The notes: generated by a model not told the origin, from the letters alone. A stretch of DNA of 36,016 bases from Flavobacteriia bacterium (GCA_019455045.1 JACFND010000025.1:1-36016), one strand, 5' to 3'; positions 25,817-33,843 are shown, counted from the stretch's first letter. Made by a program: numbers and translations.

Positions 25817-26938
25817 ATGAAATATATCGTTAACATTTGCAGATTTATTGTCGGAATCATCTTTATCATTTCGGGTTTTGTCAAGGCGGTCGATCCGATC
25901 GGTTTTGGTTACAAACTCGAGGAATATTTTGCACCGGATGTGTTCAACATCGGTTTTCTGCATGATCTGGCTTTGCAACAGGCAACTTTTTTCAGCATAT
26001 TTGAAATCATGCTGGGCGTGCTGCTGATTCTTGGAATTTTCAGACTGTTCACCAGCTGGTCATTGCTGGTTCTGATTGTATTTTTCAGCTTTCTGACTTT
26101 TTATTCCGCATATTTCAACAAAGTCACCGATTGCGGATGTTTTGGAGATGCACTCCATCTGGAACCCTGGCAGTCATTCAAGAAAGACATCTTTTTGCTG
26201 ATACTGATCGTCATTATTTTTATCGGTCAAAAATATATCAAACCATTGTTCAAAAACAATAAAATCAATTATGGACTGATTGCAGTTTCGTTGCTGATCT
26301 GCGGCTGGATTTCCTACACCGGAATTTCAAAACTGCCGATCATCGATTTCAGAGCTTATGCCATCGGAAAAAGTATACCCGAAGGAATGAAATCTGCTGA
26401 GGAAGTCGGAAAACTGCCGCCTCAGTATGTGGTGACTTACACCATGAAAAACAAGGATACGGGCGAAACCCAAAAAATTACGGACAGCGAATATCTGAAT
26501 GATCCGAAATGGTATGAAGAAGGAACGCCCTGGCAGCTGATGAGCGATCTGACCGAAAGCAAAAAAGTTGCTGACGGATATGAACCGCCGGTTCATGATT
26601 TTATGCTCGATTGTGAAGACGGCGATATGACTGAAGATTATCTGGCTGCGGACAAAATTGTGTTTTTTGTTACTCCTTTTGCCGAAAAAGTCAGTGCGGA
26701 TGATGTGAACAAACTCAATCAACTTTATAAGGAATTGGAAGAAAAAGGAGTTCGGGCTGTAGGGCTGACCGCTTCTGATATTGACAATTCGATTTTCCCT
26801 TATTGTTTTGTGGATCAGACCACACTGAAAACAATTATCAGAAGCAATCCGGGAATTGTTGTTTTGAAAAAAGGAGTTGTGGTGAACAAATACCACAACA
26901 ATCCTTTGCCAACCGCAGATCAAATTATAAAAGATTAA
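25817..26938 (+). CDS. BT_3928-family DoxX/MauE-like membrane protein with thioredoxin-like C-terminal domain
   Basis: 373 residues. The N-terminal half has four to five membrane segments (for example FIVGIIFIISGFVKAVDP, FSIFEIMLGVLLILGIF, LLVLIVFFSFLTFYSAYF, DIFLLILIVIIFIG, and GLIAVSLLICGWISY near 155-170) and the motif TDCGCFGD typical of the DoxX/MauE group. After about residue 175 follows a soluble domain with a thioredoxin-like pattern (KIVFFVTPFAEKVSADD, VVLKKGVVVNKYH and the cis-Pro-like LPT) but no CxxC, only single cysteines (DCEDGD and PYCF). A role in membrane redox or quinone-linked processes is plausible from MauE relatives, but unproven. It starts 12 bp after DUF1599. Confidence 0.85.
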   Translation: MKYIVNICRFIVGIIFIISGFVKAVDPIGFGYKLEEYFAPDVFNIGFLHDLALQQATFFSIFEIMLGVLLILGIFRLFTSWSLLVLIVFFSFLTFYSAYFNKVTDCGCFGDALHLEPWQSFKKDIFLLILIVIIFIGQKYIKPLFKNNKINYGLIAVSLLICGWISYTGISKLPIIDFRAYAIGKSIPEGMKSAEEVGKLPPQYVVTYTMKNKDTGETQKITDSEYLNDPKWYEEGTPWQLMSDLTESKKVADGYEPPVHDFMLDCEDGDMTEDYLAADKIVFFVTPFAEKVSADDVNKLNQLYKELEEKGVRAVGLTASDIDNSIFPYCFVDQTTLKTIIRSNPGIVVLKKGVVVNKYHNNPLPTADQIIKD

Positions 26939-26958
26939 AAAAAAGGATTCAGTCAAAC

Positions 26959-26979
26959 TTGAAACCTGAAACCTGAAAC
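26959..26979. repeat. Intergenic heptamer tandem repeat (CTGAAAC type) before the OppB-like gene
   Basis: Three consecutive 7-mers TTGAAAC, CTGAAAC, CTGAAAC, followed by an A run and the ATG at 26988. Same family as 14039-14066, which also contains ACTTGAAAC and two CTGAAAC units. Confidence 0.8.
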
Positions 26980-26987
26980 AAAAAAAG

Positions 26988-28064
26988 ATGCTTCGTTATC
27001 TCAGCAATAAAATATTTTACGGCTTCCTGACGCTGCTCGGGGTGATAACGATAGTATTTCTGCTGTTTACCGTTTTTCCGGGTGATCCGGCGAGAATGAT
27101 GCTCGACCAAAAAGAAGATCCGGAACAGCTGGCTCAAATCAGAAAAAATCTGGGGCTCGATCAGCCGGTCATCAAACAATATTTTTATTATCTGAACGAT
27201 CTTTCACCGATTTCGTTTCATTCAAATACCGGCGACAGTTATACCTCGCTTCAGACCGGAAAATACAAAGGAAAAACGATTTATAGCGGAAAGGAAACTT
27301 CGGTACTGCTGAAATATCCTTATCTGAGAACTTCGTTTCAAAAACAGGGAAAACCGGTTGCGGATATCATCGCCGAAACCCTGCCCAATACAATGGTTTT
27401 GGCGGTTAGCGCAATACTGTTTGCATCATTTATCGGGATACTGTTGGGCATCTGGTCGGCGCTGGTCAAAGACAGTTGGATCGACAGGACACTACTGGTG
27501 GTGACCAGTCTCGGCATGAGCATTCCGTCATTCTTTTCGGCCATCATCATCGCCTATATTTTTGCATTTCTGCTCCATCATTATACCGGTTTCAATATGA
27601 CCGGAAGTCTGTATGAAATCGACGATATGGGCGAAGGAAAACATCTGGCGCTGAAAAATCTGGTGCTGCCTGCCTTCACATTGGGTATTCGTCCGCTGGC
27701 GGTGATTACACAGCTGACCCGAAATTCACTGCTCGAAGTAATGAATCAGGATTATATCAGGACGGCTTTTGCAAAAGGTCTGAAACCTTCGGTTGTGATT
27801 CGAAAACATGCTTTGAGAAATGCGTTGAATCCGGTGATTACGGCTACTTCGGGCTGGTTTGCATCGATGCTTGCCGGTGCGGTTTTTGTCGAATTTATTT
27901 TTGGCTGGAACGGTTTGGGAAAAGAAATCGTCAATGCGCTGAATACGCTGGATTTGCCGGTGGTAACGGCTGCGGTTCTGATCATTGCGGTCACCTTTAT
28001 CATCATCAACATACTGGTTGATATACTGTACGGAGTTTTGGATCCGAAAGTCAGGCTGCAATAA
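26988..28064 (+). CDS. ABC transporter permease, DppB/OppB family
   Basis: 358 residues with the usual OppB layout: first membrane segment with GFLTLLGVITIVFLLFTVFPGDPARM, the conserved NLGLDQP motif, a long periplasmic loop (about residues 65-110), then five membrane segments in the BPD_transp_1 domain. The coupling (EAA-type) loop reads DYIRTAFAKGLKPSVVIRKHALRNALNPV and is followed by VFVEFIFGWNGLGKEIVNAL and LVDILYGVLDPKVRL. It would form half of a peptide or nickel importer pore. No partner permease, ATPase or binding protein lies in this window, so its partners must be encoded elsewhere. It follows the DoxX-like gene after a 49-bp gap carrying a heptamer repeat. Confidence 0.94.
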   Translation: MLRYLSNKIFYGFLTLLGVITIVFLLFTVFPGDPARMMLDQKEDPEQLAQIRKNLGLDQPVIKQYFYYLNDLSPISFHSNTGDSYTSLQTGKYKGKTIYSGKETSVLLKYPYLRTSFQKQGKPVADIIAETLPNTMVLAVSAILFASFIGILLGIWSALVKDSWIDRTLLVVTSLGMSIPSFFSAIIIAYIFAFLLHHYTGFNMTGSLYEIDDMGEGKHLALKNLVLPAFTLGIRPLAVITQLTRNSLLEVMNQDYIRTAFAKGLKPSVVIRKHALRNALNPVITATSGWFASMLAGAVFVEFIFGWNGLGKEIVNALNTLDLPVVTAAVLIIAVTFIIINILVDILYGVLDPKVRLQ

Positions 28065-28177
28065 TTATTTCCAGAATTTTTCCGAAAAATTGAATTTAGA
28101 TTTCGTCAAAATTATTATTTTGGCTAAATTTATGCAACATTTGAAAAGAAATCCATAACCACAAAAAATACACTGAT

Positions 28178-28939
28178 ATGAGAAGAAAAATTGTTGCCGC
28201 AAACTGGAAAATGAACCTCACTTTTCCACAGGCAAAAGAATTGGCGCTTCGGCTGAATACTTGGGTCAAGATACACAAACCGGTGGCTGAAGTCTTTATC
28301 GCGCCCACTCACCTTTATTTGGAACAACTCAATAAAGACCTGAGAAACAGCTCAATCACAGTCATCTCTCAAAACGTTTCGGCAATGCCTGACGGTGCTT
28401 ATACCGGTGACGTTTCCGCACAGCAGCTGCTGTCCGTCGGAACCAAAATCAGTATTGTCGGTCATTCGGAAAGAAGGGCTTATCACCATGAAGTCAATAA
28501 ATACATCGGAAAAAAAATCACCCATCTGTACGAAAACGGAATGAGTCCGATACTGTGTGTGGGTGAAAAATTGGAAGACCGTCAGGCCGGAAAACATTTT
28601 GATGTTGTAAAAGAACAGGTTTCGGTTGCACTCGAAAGACAGTCGAATGAAAACCTGAGAGACAATCTGATCATAGCTTATGAACCGGTCTGGGCGATTG
28701 GCACCGGAAGAAATGCAGCGCCCGATCAGGCACAGGAAATGCATGCATTTATCAGAAAGATCATCGGTGATCACCACGGACTGCAGGTTGCACACAATAC
28801 CACCATACTTTACGGCGGAAGTGTAAATGCAGGAAATGCAAGCGATATGTTTGATCAGTTTGATATCGACGGGGCTTTGGTTGGCGGAGCTTCGTTGAAT
28901 TTTGATGATTTCACCACCATTATTTCAGCAAGAAAATAA
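28178..28939 (+). CDS. tpiA: Triosephosphate isomerase
   Basis: 253 residues, normal for the glycolytic TIM barrel that interconverts dihydroxyacetone phosphate and glyceraldehyde 3-phosphate. Catalytic residues: Asn9 and Lys11 (AANWKMN), His96 (GHSERR) and Glu169 (AYEPVWAIGTG, which also includes the mobile loop). Phosphate-binding YGGSVN and DGALVGGASL close the barrel. A 113-bp gap separates it from the permease; TAAATTTA at 28125-28132 is one base off the -7 consensus, so a separate promoter is possible. It is followed by prmA after 32 bp. Confidence 0.98.
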   Translation: MRRKIVAANWKMNLTFPQAKELALRLNTWVKIHKPVAEVFIAPTHLYLEQLNKDLRNSSITVISQNVSAMPDGAYTGDVSAQQLLSVGTKISIVGHSERRAYHHEVNKYIGKKITHLYENGMSPILCVGEKLEDRQAGKHFDVVKEQVSVALERQSNENLRDNLIIAYEPVWAIGTGRNAAPDQAQEMHAFIRKIIGDHHGLQVAHNTTILYGGSVNAGNASDMFDQFDIDGALVGGASLNFDDFTTIISARK

Positions 28940-28971
28940 AAACAGGGCACAAAGAATGTGTCCGAGAAAAA

Positions 28972-29802
28972 ATGAATTATATCCAATACAAATTCAGCGT
29001 TTATCCAAAAGAACCCTGGACAGAAATTTTGATTGCGGAATTGGCTGAATCAGCTTTTGAAAGTTTTGAGGAAACACCGGACGACATGAATGCCTATGTG
29101 AAGGCGGATCAGGATGATGAAGCGTTTGTCAAAGAAACTTTGAAAAATTTATCTGAAGCAGACATTACTTATCTGAGATACGAGATTGAACCTCAAAACT
29201 GGAATGCAATCTGGGAATCAAATTTCAAACCGATACTGGTTGATGACCAGTGTTATATCCGGGCAGAATTTCACGAACCCAAACCGGGCATCAAGTACGA
29301 TATCGTCATCCAGCCAAAAATGTCGTTCGGGACCGGTCATCATCAGACCACAAAGATGATGATCGAATATGAACTTGAAACCGACTTTGAAGGAAAATCT
29401 GTGCTGGACATGGGTTGCGGAACTTCGATTTTGGGCATACTTGCAATGAAAAGAGGAGCTGCCAAAGTGGAAGGAATCGACATTGACGATTGGGCGGTTG
29501 AAAATTCAATTGAGAATGCAAAACGAAACGGAGTTGAAATCGATGTGAAACTGGGAGATGTTGCATTGCTGAAGGATAAAAAATTTGACATTATACTTGC
29601 CAATATCAACAAAAACATATTGATGGCAGATGTTCCCGAATACGTAAAAAGTCTTAACTTTGCAGGCGGAGAACTGATACTGAGCGGATTGATGGAATTC
29701 GATTATGAAGACATCAAAACGAGATGCGAAGAATCGGGGCTCAAATTTGAATCAAGCAAACAGATCAATGACTGGATTGCAATGAAGTTTGTCAAAAATT
29801 AA
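28972..29802 (+). CDS. prmA: Ribosomal protein L11 methyltransferase
   Basis: 276 residues. The N-terminal substrate-recognition domain (YKFSVYPKEPWTEILIAELAE) is followed by a class I SAM-dependent methyltransferase: IQPKMSFGTGHHQTTKMM, motif I VLDMGCGTSILGILAMKRGA, acidic loop EGIDIDDWAVENS, and the active-site LANINKNIL. The order and motifs match PrmA, which trimethylates L11. It is slightly shorter than the E. coli enzyme (about 290), as is common in Bacteroidota. It lies between tpiA and clpS, with only 2 bp to clpS. Confidence 0.95.
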   Translation: MNYIQYKFSVYPKEPWTEILIAELAESAFESFEETPDDMNAYVKADQDDEAFVKETLKNLSEADITYLRYEIEPQNWNAIWESNFKPILVDDQCYIRAEFHEPKPGIKYDIVIQPKMSFGTGHHQTTKMMIEYELETDFEGKSVLDMGCGTSILGILAMKRGAAKVEGIDIDDWAVENSIENAKRNGVEIDVKLGDVALLKDKKFDIILANINKNILMADVPEYVKSLNFAGGELILSGLMEFDYEDIKTRCEESGLKFESSKQINDWIAMKFVKN

Positions 29803-29804
29803 TA

Positions 29805-30101
29805 ATGTTGGATACAAAATTTCACACAAAGCCGCAGTGGTACGAGGAATCGGGTGTCGATGTCCTGGTTGAAGACGAGGAAAAAAGACTGCTTGTGCTG
29901 CACAATGATGAGGTCAATACCTTTGATTTTGTAATTGAATCTCTGATCGACATTTGTCATCATACCGTGCTCCAGGCCGAACAATGCACCTGGTTGGTTC
30001 ATTTCAAAGGAAAATGCGATGTGAAAAACGGAAGTTACGATTTCCTAGAACCGATGTGTACTGCATTGCTCGAAAGGGGTTTGAGTGCTGAGATTGTTTA
30101 A
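29805..30101 (+). CDS. clpS: ATP-dependent Clp protease adaptor ClpS
   Basis: 98 residues. The ClpS core is recognisable: LLVLHNDEVNTFDFVIESLIDIC (compare V-L-x-N-D-D-x-T-x-x-x-F-V), then HHTVLQAEQCTWLVHFKGKC and ALLERGLSAEIV (compare the usual A-x-x-x-x-L-x-A-x-V/I). ClpS brings N-degron substrates to ClpA/ClpC. The Asp-Asp of the usual binding pocket is Asp-Glu here (NDE), a conservative change. It is probably translationally coupled to prmA (2-bp gap) and is the end of the block, closed by a terminator. Confidence 0.92.
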   Translation: MLDTKFHTKPQWYEESGVDVLVEDEEKRLLVLHNDEVNTFDFVIESLIDICHHTVLQAEQCTWLVHFKGKCDVKNGSYDFLEPMCTALLERGLSAEIV

Positions 30102-30124
30102 AAATCAACTTTGATAAAAAATTA

Positions 30125-30150
30125 AAAGCCATTTAAAATGGCTTTTTTTT
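30125..30150 (+). terminator. Rho-independent terminator after clpS
   Basis: AAAGCCAT (30125-30132) pairs with ATGGCTTT (30138-30145) around a TTAAA loop; the T run extends to 30150. It is 23 bp after the clpS stop. Confidence 0.85.
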
Positions 30151-30206
30151 ATGCCATACAATAAACTTTTGTGCTTTAGGGTTTATACTATTAAGCTTAG
30201 GAAATC

Positions 30207-31148
30207 ATGAAAATAAAAACACTCCTTTTGATTTTAGTTTCGCAAATTTCATTTGCACAGCATCATTTGGAACCTTCTGACAGTTATTTTGATTTATTCA
30301 AATATCAATACGATTATTATGAAAGATTTAGAAGCGTGATGTTTGAAAACCTTGCTGAGCCGGAAATCAGAATGCTAGTATTTCCCTCTTTTTCAAAAGA
30401 ATATTTGCTTCAATTTGAAAAAGACAAAAATTCATCGGGAATATTTAATATTATTTTGAGAGAACCGGTTGAAGGTTCAATTTGGGGTATGAACGAAGGA
30501 AACCCAAATTTGAAAATCAATACAAAAACATACAAAAGCAAACTTAAAAAAGAGGACTTTTCACTGCTTTATCAGATGTTGTATTCTGCAATTATTAATA
30601 CAAGATTCAGAACTGATGATTCAATGGGTTTGGACGGAACAACCTATTATTTCAGCATTTGGGACTACGGGATGAAGAGTGGTAAAATATGGAGTCCCCG
30701 ATATCCGCAATTGAAGGAATTGGTGGATGTGATGGAAAGTCTGGCTGATAAAACAAAAACAGAAAAAGAAATTAATTTTTCAAGTGAATTAAAAGATTCT
30801 ATTGCAGTTTTAACTGAAAAACTGAATAAAAAACTGACACTTGAAGACATCAGGTTTCTTTTAAAATTTAATCAGACCATTCTGGAAATTACTGCCGATT
30901 ACCCTATATTTTCTGAAGTCGATAAGTCATTTACCAACAAACTCCATTCGTTGTATGAAGATGTGGAGGAAAGTGTCAGAAGCAATGGCATTCAATTTTC
31001 AGAAATTGATGAAATTATAATGAAGCACCAAAAAGCCTACGACCGGAATTCAATCGGGTATAAATACCAAAACAAAAAATTCGAAAAAGAATTAAATGAA
31101 AGAAATCCGTTCTATATATTGATTGAGCGATACAAGAATAATTTATAA
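30207..31148 (+). CDS. Secreted protein of unknown function
   Basis: 313 residues, not recognised. It has a clear signal peptide (MKIKTLLLILVSQISFAQ), and the mature part is highly charged and rich in Tyr, Phe, Lys and Glu. It contains segments such as YQYDYYERFRSVMFENLAE, an EG-SIWGMNEGNP loop, and DGTTYYFSIWDYGMKSGKIW followed by SPRYPQLKELVDVMESLAD, which suggests an alpha/beta fold in the N-terminal 170 residues. The C-terminal third is predicted helical (KDSIAVLTEKLNKKLTLEDI onward). No membrane span follows the signal peptide and no lipobox or sorting domain was seen, so it should be periplasmic. The gene is visibly AT-richer than its neighbours, with many TTA, AAT and ATT codons, and is bounded by strong terminators on both sides: a candidate for independent acquisition. 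Confidence 0.8.
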   Translation: MKIKTLLLILVSQISFAQHHLEPSDSYFDLFKYQYDYYERFRSVMFENLAEPEIRMLVFPSFSKEYLLQFEKDKNSSGIFNIILREPVEGSIWGMNEGNPNLKINTKTYKSKLKKEDFSLLYQMLYSAIINTRFRTDDSMGLDGTTYYFSIWDYGMKSGKIWSPRYPQLKELVDVMESLADKTKTEKEINFSSELKDSIAVLTEKLNKKLTLEDIRFLLKFNQTILEITADYPIFSEVDKSFTNKLHSLYEDVEESVRSNGIQFSEIDEIIMKHQKAYDRNSIGYKYQNKKFEKELNERNPFYILIERYKNNL

Positions 31149-31152
31149 AAAT

Positions 31153-31195
31153 AAAGAGGGTGTCCGACTTTTCGGACACCCTCTTTGATTTTTTA
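31153..31195. terminator. Strong bidirectional terminator between convergent genes
   Basis: Perfect 15-bp stem, AAAGAGGGTGTCCGA (31153-31167) with its complement at 31172-31186, loop CTTT. It is followed by TTTTTT on the plus strand (31189-31194) and by a T-rich tract on the minus strand. It sits 5 bp after the upstream stop and 28 bp before the stop of the DUF4382 gene. Confidence 0.9.
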
Positions 31196-31213
31196 ATGAC
31201 AGAGCCTGATTGT

Positions 31214-31999
31214 TTAGGGCACCGGCACCATAGTAATTTCACCTACATTGGTAACCGTTCCGGTTACAACCTGAACACCATTCAGTTGCTGATCCTGATA
31301 AGCAGCATTTCCGGCATCAAATGTCAAATCATAACTGCCTTCATCCAGTCCTGAAAATTTAAAATATCCGTCAGGATTCGGGATGGCAACACCGATGGTG
31401 TCAACCGTATTTTGCATTGCATAAACTGTGGTTTCCGCCTCTGACGGCAAAACAGTCCCTTCGATTCTTCCGTTGGTAAGTTCGGTGAAAGCTTTGATCA
31501 CCGGTTTCAAACCATAGGTTCCGTCTCCTCTTTCAACGATGGATTTACCTGCGTCAAAATCCAGCCAGATGGTGTACAACATTCCGGGCTCCAAATTGTA
31601 ATGAACATTCAATTTCAATCCGCTTTGCTGTGCTGAAGGGGTATCGAGCGGATACACGGTTCCGTCAATTTTGATGGTGTTATTTTCACCCAAAACCAGG
31701 CGGATTTGAGAAACTTCACCAACCGGAAGTTCATTGTCACCCAACAGAACATCCACACCGTTACTCAACTCCAAAAGATTATAAACCCCGGCACTGTCGA
31801 GTGGAAATACAACATCCTCTCCGCCGGATACTTTAAAAATCACCTCCTGAATGTCAACATTCACCTCTTCATAATCAGCAGGCCCGTCTGTCAGCCTCAA
31901 TTCCACTCTGGCGGTAGTTCCGCTTGGACCGTCATCGTCATTACAACTCATGAAAGTGAAACCGGCAATAACCGCAACTGCTAAAAATACTTTTTTCAT
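31214..31999 (-). CDS. DUF4382-domain lipoprotein, probably surface exposed
   Basis: 261 residues. Signal peptide with lipobox FMSC (lipidated Cys19), followed at once by Asn-Asp-Asp-Asp; an acidic stretch right after the Cys resembles the lipoprotein export signal that takes Bacteroidota lipoproteins to the cell surface. The DUF4382 domain starts ARVELRLTDGPADYEEVNVDIQEV and continues with LPVGEVSQIRLVLGENN and LEPGMLYTIWLDFDAGKSIV. The last 80 residues (GRIEGTVLPSEAETTVYA to YDLTFDAGN) resemble a carboxypeptidase-regulatory-like beta-sandwich with a PDGYFKFSGLDEGSYDL pattern. Function unknown. Monocistronic, with a terminator downstream. Confidence 0.87.
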   Translation of the reverse strand: MKKVFLAVAVIAGFTFMSCNDDDGPSGTTARVELRLTDGPADYEEVNVDIQEVIFKVSGGEDVVFPLDSAGVYNLLELSNGVDVLLGDNELPVGEVSQIRLVLGENNTIKIDGTVYPLDTPSAQQSGLKLNVHYNLEPGMLYTIWLDFDAGKSIVERGDGTYGLKPVIKAFTELTNGRIEGTVLPSEAETTVYAMQNTVDTIGVAIPNPDGYFKFSGLDEGSYDLTFDAGNAAYQDQQLNGVQVVTGTVTNVGEITMVPVP

Positions 32000-32077
32000 A
32001 ATTTAAAATTTTTGGATTAAATGAAGTAAATTTAAATTCATACTTTATAATTTCATTTTTAGTTTTTTATACAAGTA

Positions 32078-32353
32078 TTATACCAGACAAAAATCGGTTT
32101 CGCCCTGATTGACCAGCTGAATACTGCCAAAATTGATGGTCGGACTTTCAAACGTACCGACTGCATATACATTGCCCATAAAGTCAGATGTTACATCGAC
32201 CGCTCTGTCATGCTGGTTGCCGCCGTATGATTCTGCCCATTTCCAATCATATTCCTGAGCATTTGAAAGACCAAACATTCCGGTCGCAAAAAGCAGAAAC
32301 AAACTTTGATAAATTGTCCGTTTTGAACTGATAAAAATTTTTCTCTTAATAAT
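32078..32353 (-). pseudogene. Relic of a secreted SBBP-repeat (beta-propeller) protein
   Basis: The minus strand codes a signal peptide (SKRTIYQSLFLLFATGMFG, then LSNAQ) followed by one beta-propeller-like unit: WKWAESYGGNQHDRAVDV, GNVYAVGTFESPTINFG and GETDFCLV, then a stop. Members of the SBBP/T9SS-secreted family normally have many such units. There is no ATG upstream of the signal peptide before the in-frame TAA (32360-32362). The codon where a start is expected, before I-K-R-K-I-F, is ATT (32351-32353), one base from ATG. The only conventional alternatives are TTG 32300-32302 and an internal ATG, both truncating the signal peptide. Loss of the start and of the C-terminal repeats suggests a decayed gene; a sequencing error at the start codon is the other possibility. 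Confidence 0.6.
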
Positions 32354-32420
32354 TGTGTGTTAATTGATTGCTAAAATTAACAAAATTTAATTCAATTATA
32401 ACAGCCGTCAAATAAAATTC

Positions 32421-32452
32421 AAATAAAAAAACCACCCGTAATCGGGTGGTTT
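32421..32452 (-). terminator. Rho-independent terminator of the rpsF-rpsR-rplI operon
   Basis: Perfect 10-bp stem AAACCACCCG (32429-32438) with CGGGTGGTTT (32443-32452), loop TAAT. On the minus strand it is followed by TTTTTTATTT. It lies 23 bp beyond the rplI stop. Confidence 0.92.
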
Positions 32453-32475
32453 CTATCTGTATAAAGAATTTCTTC

Positions 32476-33132
32476 TTATGCTTCTTCAGAAGTTGATTCC
32501 TCAGCCGGTTTTGCTTCTTCAGCTTCGGCTTTCGGTTCTTCTTTTTTCGGCTCTTTTACAGCCAGAGGATTGTCGTATTTGAAGCTTAATTCGTCAGATT
32601 TCTCTGCAGCTGCAGCTCTTTCGGCATCCATTCTTGCAACCTCAGCTTTTGCCTGTGCAGCAGCCTCAGCTCTTTTGATTGAATCCTGATCCGGAATGAC
32701 TTCAAATTCAAATTCAACTTCAACATCTCTGTGGAAACGGATTTTTGCAGAACTTTTACCCAGTCTTTTGATGGTGTTACCTGCAATTTTGATATGTTTT
32801 TTCTCGATTTCAACACCTGCTTTGTTCAGCGCTTCTGCCAGGTCTGCATTGTTTACAGAACCAAACAGTTTGGTGCCGGCGCCAACTTTGGCTTCGATTT
32901 TAATATCCAATCCTTCCAGTTTTGCTGATTTTTCTTTTGCTTCAGCAATCATTTTATCTTCTTCGGCTTTTCTTGCTTCCAAAGTTTTGTTCAGTTCTTC
33001 TCTCTTTTGAGGAGTGGCAACAACTGCCTTTCCCTGAGGGATCAGAAAATTTCGTGCATAGCCCGGTTTAACCGATACCACTTCGAATTCAAAACCTAAA
33101 TTTTCTACATCCTGTTTTAAAATTACGTCCAT
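32476..33132 (-). CDS. rplI: 50S ribosomal protein L9 with long C-terminal extension
   Basis: 218 residues, against about 149 in E. coli. The L9 core is normal: MDVILKQDVENLGFEFEVVSVKPGYARNFLIPQGKAV, a long connecting helix, and the C-terminal domain LFGSVNNADLAEALNKAGVEIEKKHI with the final strands RFHRDVEVEFEFEVIP ending near residue 148. Residues about 150-218 form an extra tail: first Ala/Arg-rich helix (RAEAAAQAKAEVARMDAERAA), then an acidic Pro/Ala/Glu segment ending EESTSEEA, likely disordered. Last gene of the S6-S18-L9 operon, 22 bp after rpsR. Confidence 0.97.
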   Translation of the reverse strand: MDVILKQDVENLGFEFEVVSVKPGYARNFLIPQGKAVVATPQKREELNKTLEARKAEEDKMIAEAKEKSAKLEGLDIKIEAKVGAGTKLFGSVNNADLAEALNKAGVEIEKKHIKIAGNTIKRLGKSSAKIRFHRDVEVEFEFEVIPDQDSIKRAEAAAQAKAEVARMDAERAAAAEKSDELSFKYDNPLAVKEPKKEEPKAEAEEAKPAEESTSEEA

Positions 33133-33154
33133 TATCTTTCTTTTTAGGTTTTAA

Positions 33155-33457
33155 TTATTTTAACTGGTCACCAATAAACGGCATCAGTGCCAAATGACGA
33201 GCACGTTTGATTGCGGTTGAAACCTTTCTCTGATATTTCAGTGAAGTTCCGGTATATCTTCTCGGAAGAATTTTTCCCTGTTCGTTTACAAACTGAATCA
33301 GGAAATTCGGGTCTTTGTAATCCACATATTTGATACCGTATTTTCTGAAACGGCAAAATTTCTTTGTGGTTTGTGTATCTATATCAAGCTGAGACAAATA
33401 GCGAATTTCGCTTTCACCTCCTTCTGCTGCTTTTTTTGCTAAATCATCAATTGCCAT
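33155..33457 (-). CDS. rpsR: 30S ribosomal protein S18
   Basis: 100 residues, a little longer than E. coli S18 (75) because of an N-terminal extension ([20 protein letters not shown]). The core [38 protein letters not shown] and [13 protein letters not shown] is typical and includes the YTGTS/KYQRKV RNA-binding part. It pairs with S6 on the platform of the small subunit. 11 bp after rpsF and 22 bp before rplI. Confidence 0.98.
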   Translation of the reverse strand: MAIDDLAKKAAEGGESEIRYLSQLDIDTQTTKKFCRFRKYGIKYVDYKDPNFLIQFVNEQGKILPRRYTGTSLKYQRKVSTAIKRARHLALMPFIGDQLK

Positions 33458-33468
33458 AATTCCTGTTT

Positions 33469-33819
33469 TTAAGCCTTAGCGTTTTCGGTTTTGATTTTTT
33501 GTCTTCTTTTCTCAGCCCAATCGATTCCGTGTTTGTCCAGTTTAACGGTCAGGTAACGGATGATTCGTTCATCTCTCTTGTACATCAGTTCCAAAGCTGC
33601 AACCAGTTCGTGGTTTTCAGTTTTGAATTCGATCAAATGGTAAAATCCATTTCTTTTGTTCTGGATCGGGTAAGCCAATTTTTTAAGGCCCCAATCTTCC
33701 TGCGCAACGACTTCAGCTTTCTGATCAGAAAGAAGGTCATTTACTTTTTTAACTGCTTCCTCCACCTGAGTATCAGACAGAACGGGAGTTAAAATGAAAA
33801 CAGTTTCGTAATGAGTCAT
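33469..33819 (-). CDS. rpsF: 30S ribosomal protein S6
   Basis: 116 residues. [50 protein letters not shown] and [19 protein letters not shown] match S6, which binds 16S rRNA together with S18. First gene of the operon; a short leader of about 20 nt separates it from its promoter. No ssb or priB gene lies between rpsF and rpsR, unlike in many other bacteria. Confidence 0.98.
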   Translation of the reverse strand: MTHYETVFILTPVLSDTQVEEAVKKVNDLLSDQKAEVVAQEDWGLKKLAYPIQNKRNGFYHLIEFKTENHELVAALELMYKRDERIIRYLTVKLDKHGIDWAEKRRQKIKTENAKA

Positions 33820-33843
33820 TTAATTAATTTTTAATTTGGGTTG

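Noticed and set aside
26327..26956. 209-codon minus-strand ORF
   Set aside because: Antisense to the DoxX-like gene; low-complexity shadow with no recognisable motif.
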